A model generated the notes under the pieces. It was not told the DNA's origin, made no database searches, and saw nothing but the letters and a program-made list of their open reading frames with translations. 13,862 nt of DNA from Caldivirga sp. UBA161 (GTDB taxonomy: Archaea > Thermoproteota > Thermoprotei > Thermoproteales > Thermocladiaceae): NCBI RefSeq assembly GCF_002506515.1, contig NZ_DAXS01000069.1, forward strand, positions 1 to 13,862. The letters are read 5' to 3'. Each line of letters opens with the position of its first letter. Positions within the stretch are counted from its first letter, which is position 1. This document shows positions 1 through 6,481 of this stretch, one piece after another. Position numbers and translations under genes: made by a program.

Positions 1-1
1 G

Positions 2-682
2 TGGCAGATTAAGGAATCACTAAGAAGGCTTAACCTAGATTATGTTGATTTATATCAAATACATGCCCCTGATCCTGATACCCCTAAGATTGAGACTCTT
101 AGGACTCTTAATTACCTTGTTGAGGATGGTTTAGTGAATTACATTGGTGAAAGCAATCACCCAGCACACGACATAGTTGAATTCATGGAAATAGCCGAAA
201 GAAGAAACCTAGAACCCTTCACAACAATGCAGGAACCGTATAATTACATTGAGAGGTGGATTGAGAATGATAAAATACCTGTGGCCAAGAGGTACGGCAT
301 GGCAATACTAGCCTACATTCCCTTAGCTCAAGGAGTATTAACGGGAAAATACGTTGACTTTCAGAATAAGACCTGGAAGATACCTGAAATGTCTAGGGCA
401 GATTACATAGAGGGTATGAGGCGTAGGTACTTCACTGATAGGAATCTTAAAATACTTATTGAATTCCACGAGGTAGCTAAGGAATTAGGTGTAAGTGACG
501 CTCAGTTGGCATTAGCATGGATGATTAAGAGGGGTGAAAGCCTTGGGGTAACTATAATACCCATAATAGGTGCAACAAGTGTTAAGCAGCTTGAGGAGGA
601 CTTAGAAAGCCTAAACGTTAAAATAAATGATGACGTAATGAAGAGGCTTGAGGACATATACAAGACACACACCTCCCAGTAA
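2..682 (+). CDS. Aldo/keto reductase, 5'-truncated by the window edge
   Basis: NAD(P)H-dependent oxidoreductase of the aldo/keto reductase superfamily; it would reduce a carbonyl substrate (not identifiable) in the cytoplasm. The reading frame is open from base 2 to the TAA at 680-682, giving 226 visible residues. Family members usually have about 300-340, so roughly 100 N-terminal residues, including the catalytic Asp, Tyr and Lys, lie outside the window. Visible are the segment LDYVDLYQIHAPDP, whose His (codon 62-64) is the fourth tetrad residue, then DGLVNYIGESN, equivalent to the usual 'GLVRYIGVSN' signature, and near the C terminus IIPIIGATSVKQLEEDL, the cofactor phosphate-binding region. 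A GTG at 134 is an internal Val in that second signature, not a start. The family is certain; the substrate is unknown. Confidence 0.93.
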   Translation, partial: WQIKESLRRLNLDYVDLYQIHAPDPDTPKIETLRTLNYLVEDGLVNYIGESNHPAHDIVEFMEIAERRNLEPFTTMQEPYNYIERWIENDKIPVAKRYGMAILAYIPLAQGVLTGKYVDFQNKTWKIPEMSRADYIEGMRRRYFTDRNLKILIEFHEVAKELGVSDAQLALAWMIKRGESLGVTIIPIIGATSVKQLEEDLESLNVKINDDVMKRLEDIYKTHTSQ

Positions 683-780
683 TAAACTAGGAAATGTTAC
701 ATCATAGAATTACATTATTTACAGGAAAGTAGAATGATTAATGATTATAGGACTTTGAAAACCATTAATGAAGGCGAGAT

Positions 781-807
781 AAAGCTAAACCTAAGTTCAT
801 TAGCTTT
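781..807 (+). terminator. Possible hairpin downstream of the aldo/keto reductase
   Basis: Inverted repeat aaagctaa (781-788) and ttagcttt (800-807): 8-bp arms, 11-nt loop, followed by a T/A-rich run. It lies about 100 bp after the reductase stop on the same strand. Archaeal termination mainly needs a T-rich tract, so this may only be a 3' UTR hairpin. Confidence 0.25.
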
Positions 808-830
808 TACTTAAATTTAAACAAAATATT

Positions 831-863
831 GCCAAAGAAAATAATGATTTAAATTAAAAATAC
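831..863 (-). terminator. T-rich tract after the small membrane ORF
   Basis: Read on the minus strand this stretch has repeated T runs (gtatttttaattt and attattttcttt) beginning about 10 nt after the stop codon of the 40-residue ORF at 873-995. Runs of T without a stem are the usual archaeal termination signal. Weak alone, it supports the idea that the small ORF is a separate transcript. Confidence 0.3.
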
Positions 864-872
864 TTTCTTAGC

Positions 873-995
873 TTACCTTCTCCTTAGTGTTATTATTGCT
901 GCTACCACTACTACAATAATCACTATGCCTATTATTACTGTTGAAGTAGCAAGTAATCCTTTTTTACACTCACACTCTGCTTTAATGATGTACAT
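873..995 (-). CDS. Small membrane protein (40 aa) with CxC motif
   Basis: Unrecognised microprotein, ATG at 995 to TAA at 873. The first 12 residues are polar and end in ECECKK, a Cys-Glu-Cys motif followed by two lysines. About 22 hydrophobic residues follow (roughly 14-36, rich in Val, Ile and Ala), then a basic tail LRRR at the very C terminus. This is the shape of a single-pass membrane segment with the N terminus outside and the arginines anchoring the cytoplasmic side. A TATA-like box (1024-1032) lies at the right distance upstream and T-rich sequence follows the stop, so it can stand as its own transcript. It could also be the remnant C-terminal anchor of a lost surface protein, since crenarchaeal S-layer and binding proteins end in similar helices. 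No function is assigned. Confidence 0.5.
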   Translation of the reverse strand: MYIIKAECECKKGLLATSTVIIGIVIIVVVVAAIITLRRR

Positions 996-1023
996 TAGCT
1001 CTATTTATAAGGTTAATGCTTGG

Positions 1024-1032
1024 TATTTAAAA
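1024..1032 (-). promoter_or_regulatory. TATA-like box for the small membrane ORF
   Basis: ttttaaata on the minus strand, with 28 nt between it and the ATG at 995. This predicts a start of transcription a few bases before the ATG, so a nearly leaderless mRNA. A second AT-rich box (ttataaata, 1002-1010) is too close to the ATG to serve this start. Confidence 0.4.
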
Positions 1033-1086
1033 CCTAAACTCGTATTTTAATCATTATTGAGAATTAATGGAACAAGGTAGAGTATC

Positions 1087-1094
1087 CTTAAATA
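1087..1094 (+). promoter_or_regulatory. TATA-like box of the alpha-mannosidase
   Basis: cttaaata centred about 26 nt before the ATG at 1117. With the usual archaeal box-to-start distance, transcription would begin at or next to the A of the ATG. No SD sequence precedes the ATG, which fits a leaderless mRNA. Confidence 0.5.
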
Positions 1095-1116
1095 TTGGTA
1101 TGCATACAGCTAATTA

Positions 1117-3687
1117 ATGCATAACTTCAATGTTTGGGTTAAGCCTACGGGTTTCATTAGTAGGGGTGGTTTGAGGGGTCTCTTAATATATGTTAGGAAT
1201 AGGTCGCCTTATCAAGTTAAGTTTACTGTTAATGGCCGTGGATTCACTGCTTCCTCTGGTTTGAATTGGTTCCTCGCTGAGGTTAAGCCTAATGAGCCTG
1301 TTGAGGTTAGGTTTGAGGATGGTGAATCCTACTCATTTAAGCCTGAATTCAAGGAGCCTAGGAGGCTTAGGGTTTATGTTGCCCCAACAGTCCACACGGA
1401 CTACGGCTACACTGACCTCCAGCCTAGGGTTGAGGAGGTTCATAGGGGTAACATGGATATTGCCCTTAAAGTAGCCTCCAGGGGTGGTAAATTCGTTATT
1501 GAGGTTAATGAGCAGCCCTTCGGTAGGATTATGGAGCTCCTAGAAGCCAATAAGGGTGGCTTAATTGGTGTTCAGGCATTCCCATTAAATGTGTTAACTG
1601 GCTTATGTAGCCATGAGGAGTTAATTAGGTTATTCTACAGTGTTAGGGATTTGAGGAGGGCAGGCTTTAGAATTGAGACAGCAGCCTTAAATGATATACC
1701 AAGTGCAGTTTATGCGCTCCCAAGCGTCTTAGCATCATGCGGTATTAAGTACTATATTCAGGGTGCTAATCCAGATAGGGGTCCGTTACATAAGTTGAAT
1801 ACCTGGCTTAAGTCACCCTTCAAGTGGGTTGGGCCTGATGGTAATGGTGTATTGGCATGGTTCAGTGGTGGTTATGGTGGATTAATACCGGGATTCCACG
1901 GTTACCACCAGGGTTGGTCAGCTGGCTTATTAACGAGCCTTGATAGGGCTGAGGCTGGTTTAGCCCACTTCCTAACAACCCTTGAGGAGAGGGGTTACCA
2001 GTATGGGAGTGTTTTACTCTACGGTATGTTCATTGATAATTGGCCTGCATCGGATAGGTTCATTGATATTGTTAATGAGTTTAATGAGAAGTGGGAGAAC
2101 CCACAGTTAATAATCTCCACTACGGACGACTTCTTCCATAACCTTGAGCGTGAGGTTAATGGTAAGGTTAGTGAGGTTAAGGGTAGTTTTGGGGCTTATT
2201 GGGAGGATGGTGCAGCCTCAACGGCTAGGGAGTTGGCTATGCTGAGGCTTGCTAAGAAGCTACTGTACTTCGCTGAAGTGGCCTACACCTTCGATTACCT
2301 TAATGGCTTAAAGTACCCTAAGGATGACCTTAATGAGGCTTGGAGGAGTGTAGTGTACTTTGATGAGCATACGTGGGGTGCGTGGAATTCAGTTAGTGAC
2401 CCCTATAATTCAAATGCCATGGAGCAGTGGCGTATTAAGGCTGGCTTCGCAGGTAAGGCTCTTAGTAAGGCTATTGAATTGACTAGGGGTGATTACGTTA
2501 GTAACCCATACCCATTCACAGCCAGTGGTATTATTGAGAATACTTACGTTGAATTACCACCAATGTCATCAAGGCCATTCGCAAGGAAGCCCCTTGTGGG
2601 TAGGAGTGTTGATGCCCAGGATACTGTAATTGAGTCACCTTACTACAGGGTCACTATTAGGGGTGGTAGAGTGGTTAGTGTTATTGATAAGGAGCTTAAT
2701 GCGGAATTAATAGATTCATCAAAGTACGCACTTGATGAATACGTCTACGTGCTTGGTGGTAGGGGGACTAGTATGGAGAGGACAATATTGAACTACCTAT
2801 ATGAGGGTGAGCCCACTGCCCCGGCTTTCAGTATTATTAGGGAGTATTCAAGTAGGGTTAATGGGGTTTATGAGAATGATGATGTAATTACTGTGGTTAT
2901 TGAGGGTGAAAGCCACCTTAGTAGGATTAGGAAGGAGATTACTTTACCTAAGGCCCGTAAGGAGATAATTATTAGGAATACTGTGGATAAGGTTGAGAAT
3001 TACGATAAGGAGGGTGTTTACTTTGCATTCCCATTCAAATTAACTAGGCCTAAGGTGCTTATTGAGGAGCCTGGGGCATTCATTGATGTTGAGGGTGAGT
3101 TGGTTGAAGGTGGGTGCGCCAACTGGTTTACTGTAAATAACATTACCCTACTTAAGGGTGAGTTTGATGTGGCGTTCTACACTGAGGAGGCTCCATTGAT
3201 TACAATTAATAATATTTTCGACGGCATCTGGAGAGGAAGTATTAAAGTGAATAGCGGCTTAATATTCTCCTACGTCATGAATAATTACTGGCACACTAAC
3301 TATAAGGCTGCCCAGGGTGGCTCATTCACGTTCACTTACCGGTTAACGAGTGGTAGGGGTATTAAGCCAAGTATGGCTCATAGGTTCTTCGCATCACCTG
3401 TGATTGGGAGGGTCATAAATGGTGACTTAACGGTAGATCCACCTGAAGTGGTGGTGACTGCGGTTAAGAAGTGGGATTTGGGTGATGGTGTTGTTTTAAG
3501 GCTACTTGAGGTTGATGGTGAGGCTAAGTCATTAACCATAAGGTCAAGGATGCTGAATGGCTACACAGCCTACCTAGCCAACCCACTGGAGGAGCCCATT
3601 GATAAGATTGGTGAATTCACCAATGGTGAATTAAAGGTGAGTATTAAGCCGAGGTCATACCTAACCATCATCGCCAAGAAGAGTTAA
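1117..3687 (+). CDS. GH38-type alpha-mannosidase
   Basis: Retaining, zinc-dependent alpha-mannosidase of glycoside hydrolase family 38, 856 aa. It would release mannose from mannosides or glycans. There is no signal peptide or membrane segment, so it is probably cytoplasmic. Candidate metal and catalytic residues occur in family order: H93-x-D95 in a VHTDYGYTD segment, D193 in ALNDIPSAVYALP (nucleophile position, followed by the family-like 'ALP.VL...GI.YY'), and H418 in FDEHTWGAW. YWEDGAASTARE at 361-372 is also typical of the family. About 80 residues of beta-type N-terminal domain precede the catalytic part; beta-rich C-terminal domains follow from about residue 500. The ATG at 1117 is leaderless behind a TATA box. 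Its 3' end faces the MFS gene with a 7-bp gap. Substrate linkage is not determinable from sequence. Confidence 0.9.
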   Translation: MHNFNVWVKPTGFISRGGLRGLLIYVRNRSPYQVKFTVNGRGFTASSGLNWFLAEVKPNEPVEVRFEDGESYSFKPEFKEPRRLRVYVAPTVHTDYGYTDLQPRVEEVHRGNMDIALKVASRGGKFVIEVNEQPFGRIMELLEANKGGLIGVQAFPLNVLTGLCSHEELIRLFYSVRDLRRAGFRIETAALNDIPSAVYALPSVLASCGIKYYIQGANPDRGPLHKLNTWLKSPFKWVGPDGNGVLAWFSGGYGGLIPGFHGYHQGWSAGLLTSLDRAEAGLAHFLTTLEERGYQYGSVLLYGMFIDNWPASDRFIDIVNEFNEKWENPQLIISTTDDFFHNLEREVNGKVSEVKGSFGAYWEDGAASTARELAMLRLAKKLLYFAEVAYTFDYLNGLKYPKDDLNEAWRSVVYFDEHTWGAWNSVSDPYNSNAMEQWRIKAGFAGKALSKAIELTRGDYVSNPYPFTASGIIENTYVELPPMSSRPFARKPLVGRSVDAQDTVIESPYYRVTIRGGRVVSVIDKELNAELIDSSKYALDEYVYVLGGRGTSMERTILNYLYEGEPTAPAFSIIREYSSRVNGVYENDDVITVVIEGESHLSRIRKEITLPKARKEIIIRNTVDKVENYDKEGVYFAFPFKLTRPKVLIEEPGAFIDVEGELVEGGCANWFTVNNITLLKGEFDVAFYTEEAPLITINNIFDGIWRGSIKVNSGLIFSYVMNNYWHTNYKAAQGGSFTFTYRLTSGRGIKPSMAHRFFASPVIGRVINGDLTVDPPEVVVTAVKKWDLGDGVVLRLLEVDGEAKSLTIRSRMLNGYTAYLANPLEEPIDKIGEFTNGELKVSIKPRSYLTIIAKKS

Positions 3688-3694
3688 AGTAAAA

Positions 3695-4864
3695 TTAAGT
3701 AAGTGGCTTATCAACAGACCCCACATACCTCCTTAGGAGTATTAAGGCGATAATCACGGGTAATATGAGTACTATGAATGTGTTACGTATGCCTATTAAA
3801 TCCGCCACATAACCTGTCACTGTTGGTGTGGCTATGCCTATGAGCATCATGAATGAGAAGAATAAGCTATTAGCCGCATTCCTATGCTGAGGTTTAAACG
3901 CCCTTGATATGGCAACTACGGATAATGGGTAAGTGATACCATGAGGTATACCAAGTAGTAGTAGTGCAATAATGTAGATTAATGAGCTGCTAGTTAACCC
4001 AATCATTGTCACGCCAATTACAGTTAATAATACTGCACTACTCATAAGTGGCCAAAGCCTTTCAGCTGGTTTAATGGATAAGTAGAGCCTACCTAGGAAT
4101 GATGTTATGAAGAATAGTGAGAATAGGGTTTCAACCATCGAGTAGCTTAATCCAAAGGAATCCCTAGCGTAAATACCGCCAAATGCCATTAGGAAGGAGA
4201 AGACTACGTTATATGTTGCAATATTTAGGACTGCGGTCAGGAATCCAGGATTAGATAGCACATTATTCACAGTAATTAATGAATCACCACCCCGCTCCTC
4301 AGGGAATCTAATAAGTGGAGCTATGGCTAAGGCAAGTATTGGGAATATTGTGAAGAATAGGAAGGATTCCTTTAAACTATAGTGCTTAAGTATTAGTGAT
4401 TCAATGGCTGGGCCTAATATTAGGCTTATGCTTAGTGATAATGTATATATGTTAAGCAGCCTCTCCCTAGCTCTCCTATCGGGCAGTAAACTTGCTGAAG
4501 TTATTATGTTAGGCATTAGGAAGCCTAGGGTGAATCCTGCAATGGCTGAGAGTAGCCATATGGTTAATGGTGATGACAACCAAAATAATGGATAAACCAC
4601 AGTATATGCTACTGAAGATGCTATTAATGCCAGCCTCCTACAGCATGACCTTAACCTTGAATTAATTAAGCCACTGCTTAGGAATGTCATTAATGCTGTT
4701 AAAGCTGATAATAAGCCAATAAGCGTATTACTGAAGTGGAAATCATACCTAGCTAATAGGGGTATTGTGGTCATTAGCATATTGTTAGATGCCCTAACCG
4801 CTATTGTCAAGGGTACTATTATTAGTAATGCCTGCACTAATCCCAAGTAATGCCCCCTAATCAT
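3695..4864 (-). CDS. MFS-family transporter
   Basis: Integral membrane secondary transporter of the major facilitator superfamily, 389 aa, with about 12 hydrophobic helices in two halves separated by a short polar stretch near residues 185-200 (RFPEERGGDS). The loop PDRRARERLLN after the fourth helix has the Arg-rich character of MFS cytoplasmic loops, and a GIPHGITYPLSV segment in the second half is typical of the superfamily. The substrate cannot be deduced; sugar, metabolite or drug efflux are all possible. The ATG shares one base with the TAA of the upstream DUF3834-like gene (TAATG), so the two are almost certainly co-transcribed and translationally coupled. The 3' end converges on the alpha-mannosidase, hinting at but not proving a link to glycoside use. 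Confidence 0.9.
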   Translation of the reverse strand: MIRGHYLGLVQALLIIVPLTIAVRASNNMLMTTIPLLARYDFHFSNTLIGLLSALTALMTFLSSGLINSRLRSCCRRLALIASSVAYTVVYPLFWLSSPLTIWLLSAIAGFTLGFLMPNIITSASLLPDRRARERLLNIYTLSLSISLILGPAIESLILKHYSLKESFLFFTIFPILALAIAPLIRFPEERGGDSLITVNNVLSNPGFLTAVLNIATYNVVFSFLMAFGGIYARDSFGLSYSMVETLFSLFFITSFLGRLYLSIKPAERLWPLMSSAVLLTVIGVTMIGLTSSSLIYIIALLLLGIPHGITYPLSVVAISRAFKPQHRNAANSLFFSFMMLIGIATPTVTGYVADLIGIRNTFIVLILPVIIALILLRRYVGSVDKPLT

Positions 4865-5529
4865 TAAGCATCACTATACCTTTTAACAACATTAATAAAA
4901 TCTGCGTAGTTGCCAGTATCATAGATACCATATTTAACTCTCCTAAGAATATTCTCAATAAACCCCCTAGGAATACTAATTGGTAGCTTCCTTGCAATGT
5001 ATTCGGCTGCATCAGTTAAGCTTCTTTTAGCAGCCTCAATGCCAGCAGTATAGGTATCTATGAAGTATTGTGGATTACCACTCACGTAAGCACCACAGGC
5101 TCCAGGCGCATTAACCAATTCCTCTAGAAATGCGTCATTATGTTCAAGAACCCCTAAATTAAGCACAGCACTTTGGACTTTACCTTCATTAAGCATGTTA
5201 AGTATAGAGTACCAGTCATCAGCGTAAACAAGCTCAGCCTTTAATCCAACCCTATCTAATAATGCTCTAGTGAGTAAATCCGCTGCACTACCACGCCTCC
5301 AAACGGCAATCCTAGGCCCCTGTAACTTGGGGTAAATGAACATTAGTCCCTTAACGGTTACCACATCTACTCGTAAATCATTCTTAATTAAAGATACTAA
5401 TGAATCAGCTATCGCATAGGCGCTTTCATTCTCCTTACCCTTAGCGAATACTAAATCCAAGTCGCGGTAATACCTTGAAGCCAGTATTAAAGGGTATGAA
5501 ACAGGGCCTGGTGCAGTTATTATCTTCAT
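4864..5529 (-). CDS. DUF3834-like solute-binding-fold protein, cytosolic
   Basis: Protein of 221 aa resembling archaeal family DUF3834 (recalled, not searched), thought to be related to periplasmic solute-binding proteins. The start MKIITAPGPVSYP and the middle segment PRIAVWRRGSAADLL (72-86), then GLKAELVYAD and MLNEGKVQSAVL (112-123), match the pattern of type-2 periplasmic-binding domains such as NMT1/SsuA-like proteins: a 'G-S' ligand loop followed by 'AL.G.vDA'-type helices. There is no signal peptide or lipobox, so it should act inside the cell, perhaps sensing or handing over a small ligand. An in-frame ATG at 5562 would add 11 residues, but it lies beyond the TATA box; the ATG at 5529 sits exactly where transcription should start and gives the conserved N terminus, so it is preferred. 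First gene of an operon with the MFS transporter. Confidence 0.8.
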   Translation of the reverse strand: MKIITAPGPVSYPLILASRYYRDLDLVFAKGKENESAYAIADSLVSLIKNDLRVDVVTVKGLMFIYPKLQGPRIAVWRRGSAADLLTRALLDRVGLKAELVYADDWYSILNMLNEGKVQSAVLNLGVLEHNDAFLEELVNAPGACGAYVSGNPQYFIDTYTAGIEAAKRSLTDAAEYIARKLPISIPRGFIENILRRVKYGIYDTGNYADFINVVKRYSDA

Positions 5530-5530
5530 T

Positions 5531-5550
5531 GATAATATTATCGATATCGA
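5531..5550. promoter_or_regulatory. Two abutting perfect palindromes, possible operator
   Basis: gataatattatc (5531-5542) and tcgatatcga (5541-5550) are each perfect palindromes, 12 and 10 bp, sharing two bases. They fill the space between the TATA box (5551-5559) and the start codon (5529) of the DUF3834-like gene. A repressor bound there would block transcription initiation. AT-rich sequence produces palindromes by chance, so this is suggestive only. Confidence 0.4.
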
Positions 5551-5559
5551 ATTTTTAAA
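5551..5559 (-). promoter_or_regulatory. TATA-like box of the DUF3834-MFS operon
   Basis: tttaaaaat on the minus strand, centred 26 nt before the ATG at 5529, predicting a leaderless transcript. It overlaps the codons that would follow the alternative ATG at 5562 and therefore argues against that longer start. Confidence 0.5.
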
Positions 5560-5678
5560 CATTTCCCGCTACACTAACCAGAACCTTACTAGTCCTTTAT
5601 TAATAATCATGCATCGTTAATACCTGGCAACTCAATAATAGCTAGCCTAATCTCCTCATCCCCTCCTATCACTCATTA

Positions 5679-5702
5679 CGAAAAGACGTAACAAACAAAA
5701 AC
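5679..5702 (-). terminator. T-rich tract downstream of the pheST-GDPD operon
   Basis: On the minus strand the sequence atgtttttgtttgttacgtc with a further tttt follows the phosphodiesterase stop by about 50 nt. Archaeal RNA polymerase stops at such T-rich tracts. No clear stem precedes it. Confidence 0.35.
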
Positions 5703-5750
5703 ATAAGTAAAATTTATAGGACTTCCCAGTTTAATTGGTTAATATTATGA

Positions 5751-6470
5751 TTACCTGGTGTGTTTAAGGTTTCTTATTATTAGGCTCGGATTATCTGTGG
5801 TTATTTCATCAACACCCATTTCAGTTAATTTAATAGCTATATCAACATCATTTATGGTCCAGGCACCAATCTTTAAACCAGCCTCATGAGTAATCTTAAC
5901 GTCACTTTCATTAATTAGCCTATATTCTGCTTGAAGCCATTGCGCCTTTAATTTTTTAGCGATGTCAATGAACCATCTGGCTTTACCTATGAATATTAAC
6001 CCTAACTCCACTGAGTCATCAAGTTGCCTAACTCTTTCAAGCGCATTGAAATCAAAGGACACGATCTTAGCCTTCACATTATGTTTCTTAACTAGGTTAA
6101 GTACCTCCTCCTCAATGCTGGGATACACGTCACTACCATGTTTAAGCTCAATTACGAAGCTTGTCTTATTACCAAATTCCCTAAGCACCTCATCGAGGGT
6201 CGGTATCTTAACCCCACGCCACTCTACACCAAACTTAACCCCAGCGTCTAGTTTCCTTAACTCATTAATTGTATAGTCCTTAACGTAACCTGATCCAGTG
6301 GTTGTTCTATCCAGTGTATCATCGTGAATTACAACTAATTCACCGTCCTTAGTCATGTGTACATCTAATTCAATGCCATCCACCCCAGCTTCAATAGCTA
6401 GTTTAAATGATGGTATTGTGTTCTCTGGGGCACAACACCTGGCCCCCCTATGCCCAATAATTAATGCCAT
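5751..6470 (-). CDS. Glycerophosphodiester phosphodiesterase
   Basis: Metal-dependent GDPD-family phosphodiesterase (TIM barrel), 239 aa. It hydrolyses glycerophosphodiesters to glycerol phosphate plus alcohol, in lipid turnover or glycerol phosphate supply. Seen directly: IGHRGARCCAPENT with catalytic His7-Arg8, then GIELDVHMTKDGELVVIHD with metal ligands E34 and D36 and catalytic H49, and E108 and K110 in FVIELKHG. The C-terminal GAWTIND and DEITTDNP segments are also family-typical. There is no signal peptide and the length is that of the small cytoplasmic enzymes. The ATG lies 11 nt after the pheT stop with no clear SD site between, so it is the third gene of the pheST operon. Archaeal lipids are built on glycerol-1-phosphate, so the physiological diester is uncertain. 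Cys12-Cys13 beside the active site replace residues that are usually small. Confidence 0.93.
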   Translation of the reverse strand: MALIIGHRGARCCAPENTIPSFKLAIEAGVDGIELDVHMTKDGELVVIHDDTLDRTTTGSGYVKDYTINELRKLDAGVKFGVEWRGVKIPTLDEVLREFGNKTSFVIELKHGSDVYPSIEEEVLNLVKKHNVKAKIVSFDFNALERVRQLDDSVELGLIFIGKARWFIDIAKKLKAQWLQAEYRLINESDVKITHEAGLKIGAWTINDVDIAIKLTEMGVDEITTDNPSLIIRNLKHTR

Positions 6471-6481
6471 AGGGTTTAACT

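Noticed and set aside
134..682. GTG at 134 as the start of a short aldo/keto reductase
   Set aside because: The same frame is open to base 2 and encodes the conserved segment with the catalytic His upstream, so the GTG is an internal codon.
734..814. 26-residue ATG frame on the plus strand (starts MINDYRTLKTINEG)
   Set aside because: Very short, no well-placed TATA box, no recognisable motif; a frame of this size is expected by chance in the gap.
5607..5672. 21-residue GTG frame on the minus strand (VIGGDEEIRLAIIELPGIND)
   Set aside because: Composition looks protein-like, but it is too short, has no promoter or SD support, and could be a decayed fragment. Not enough to call.
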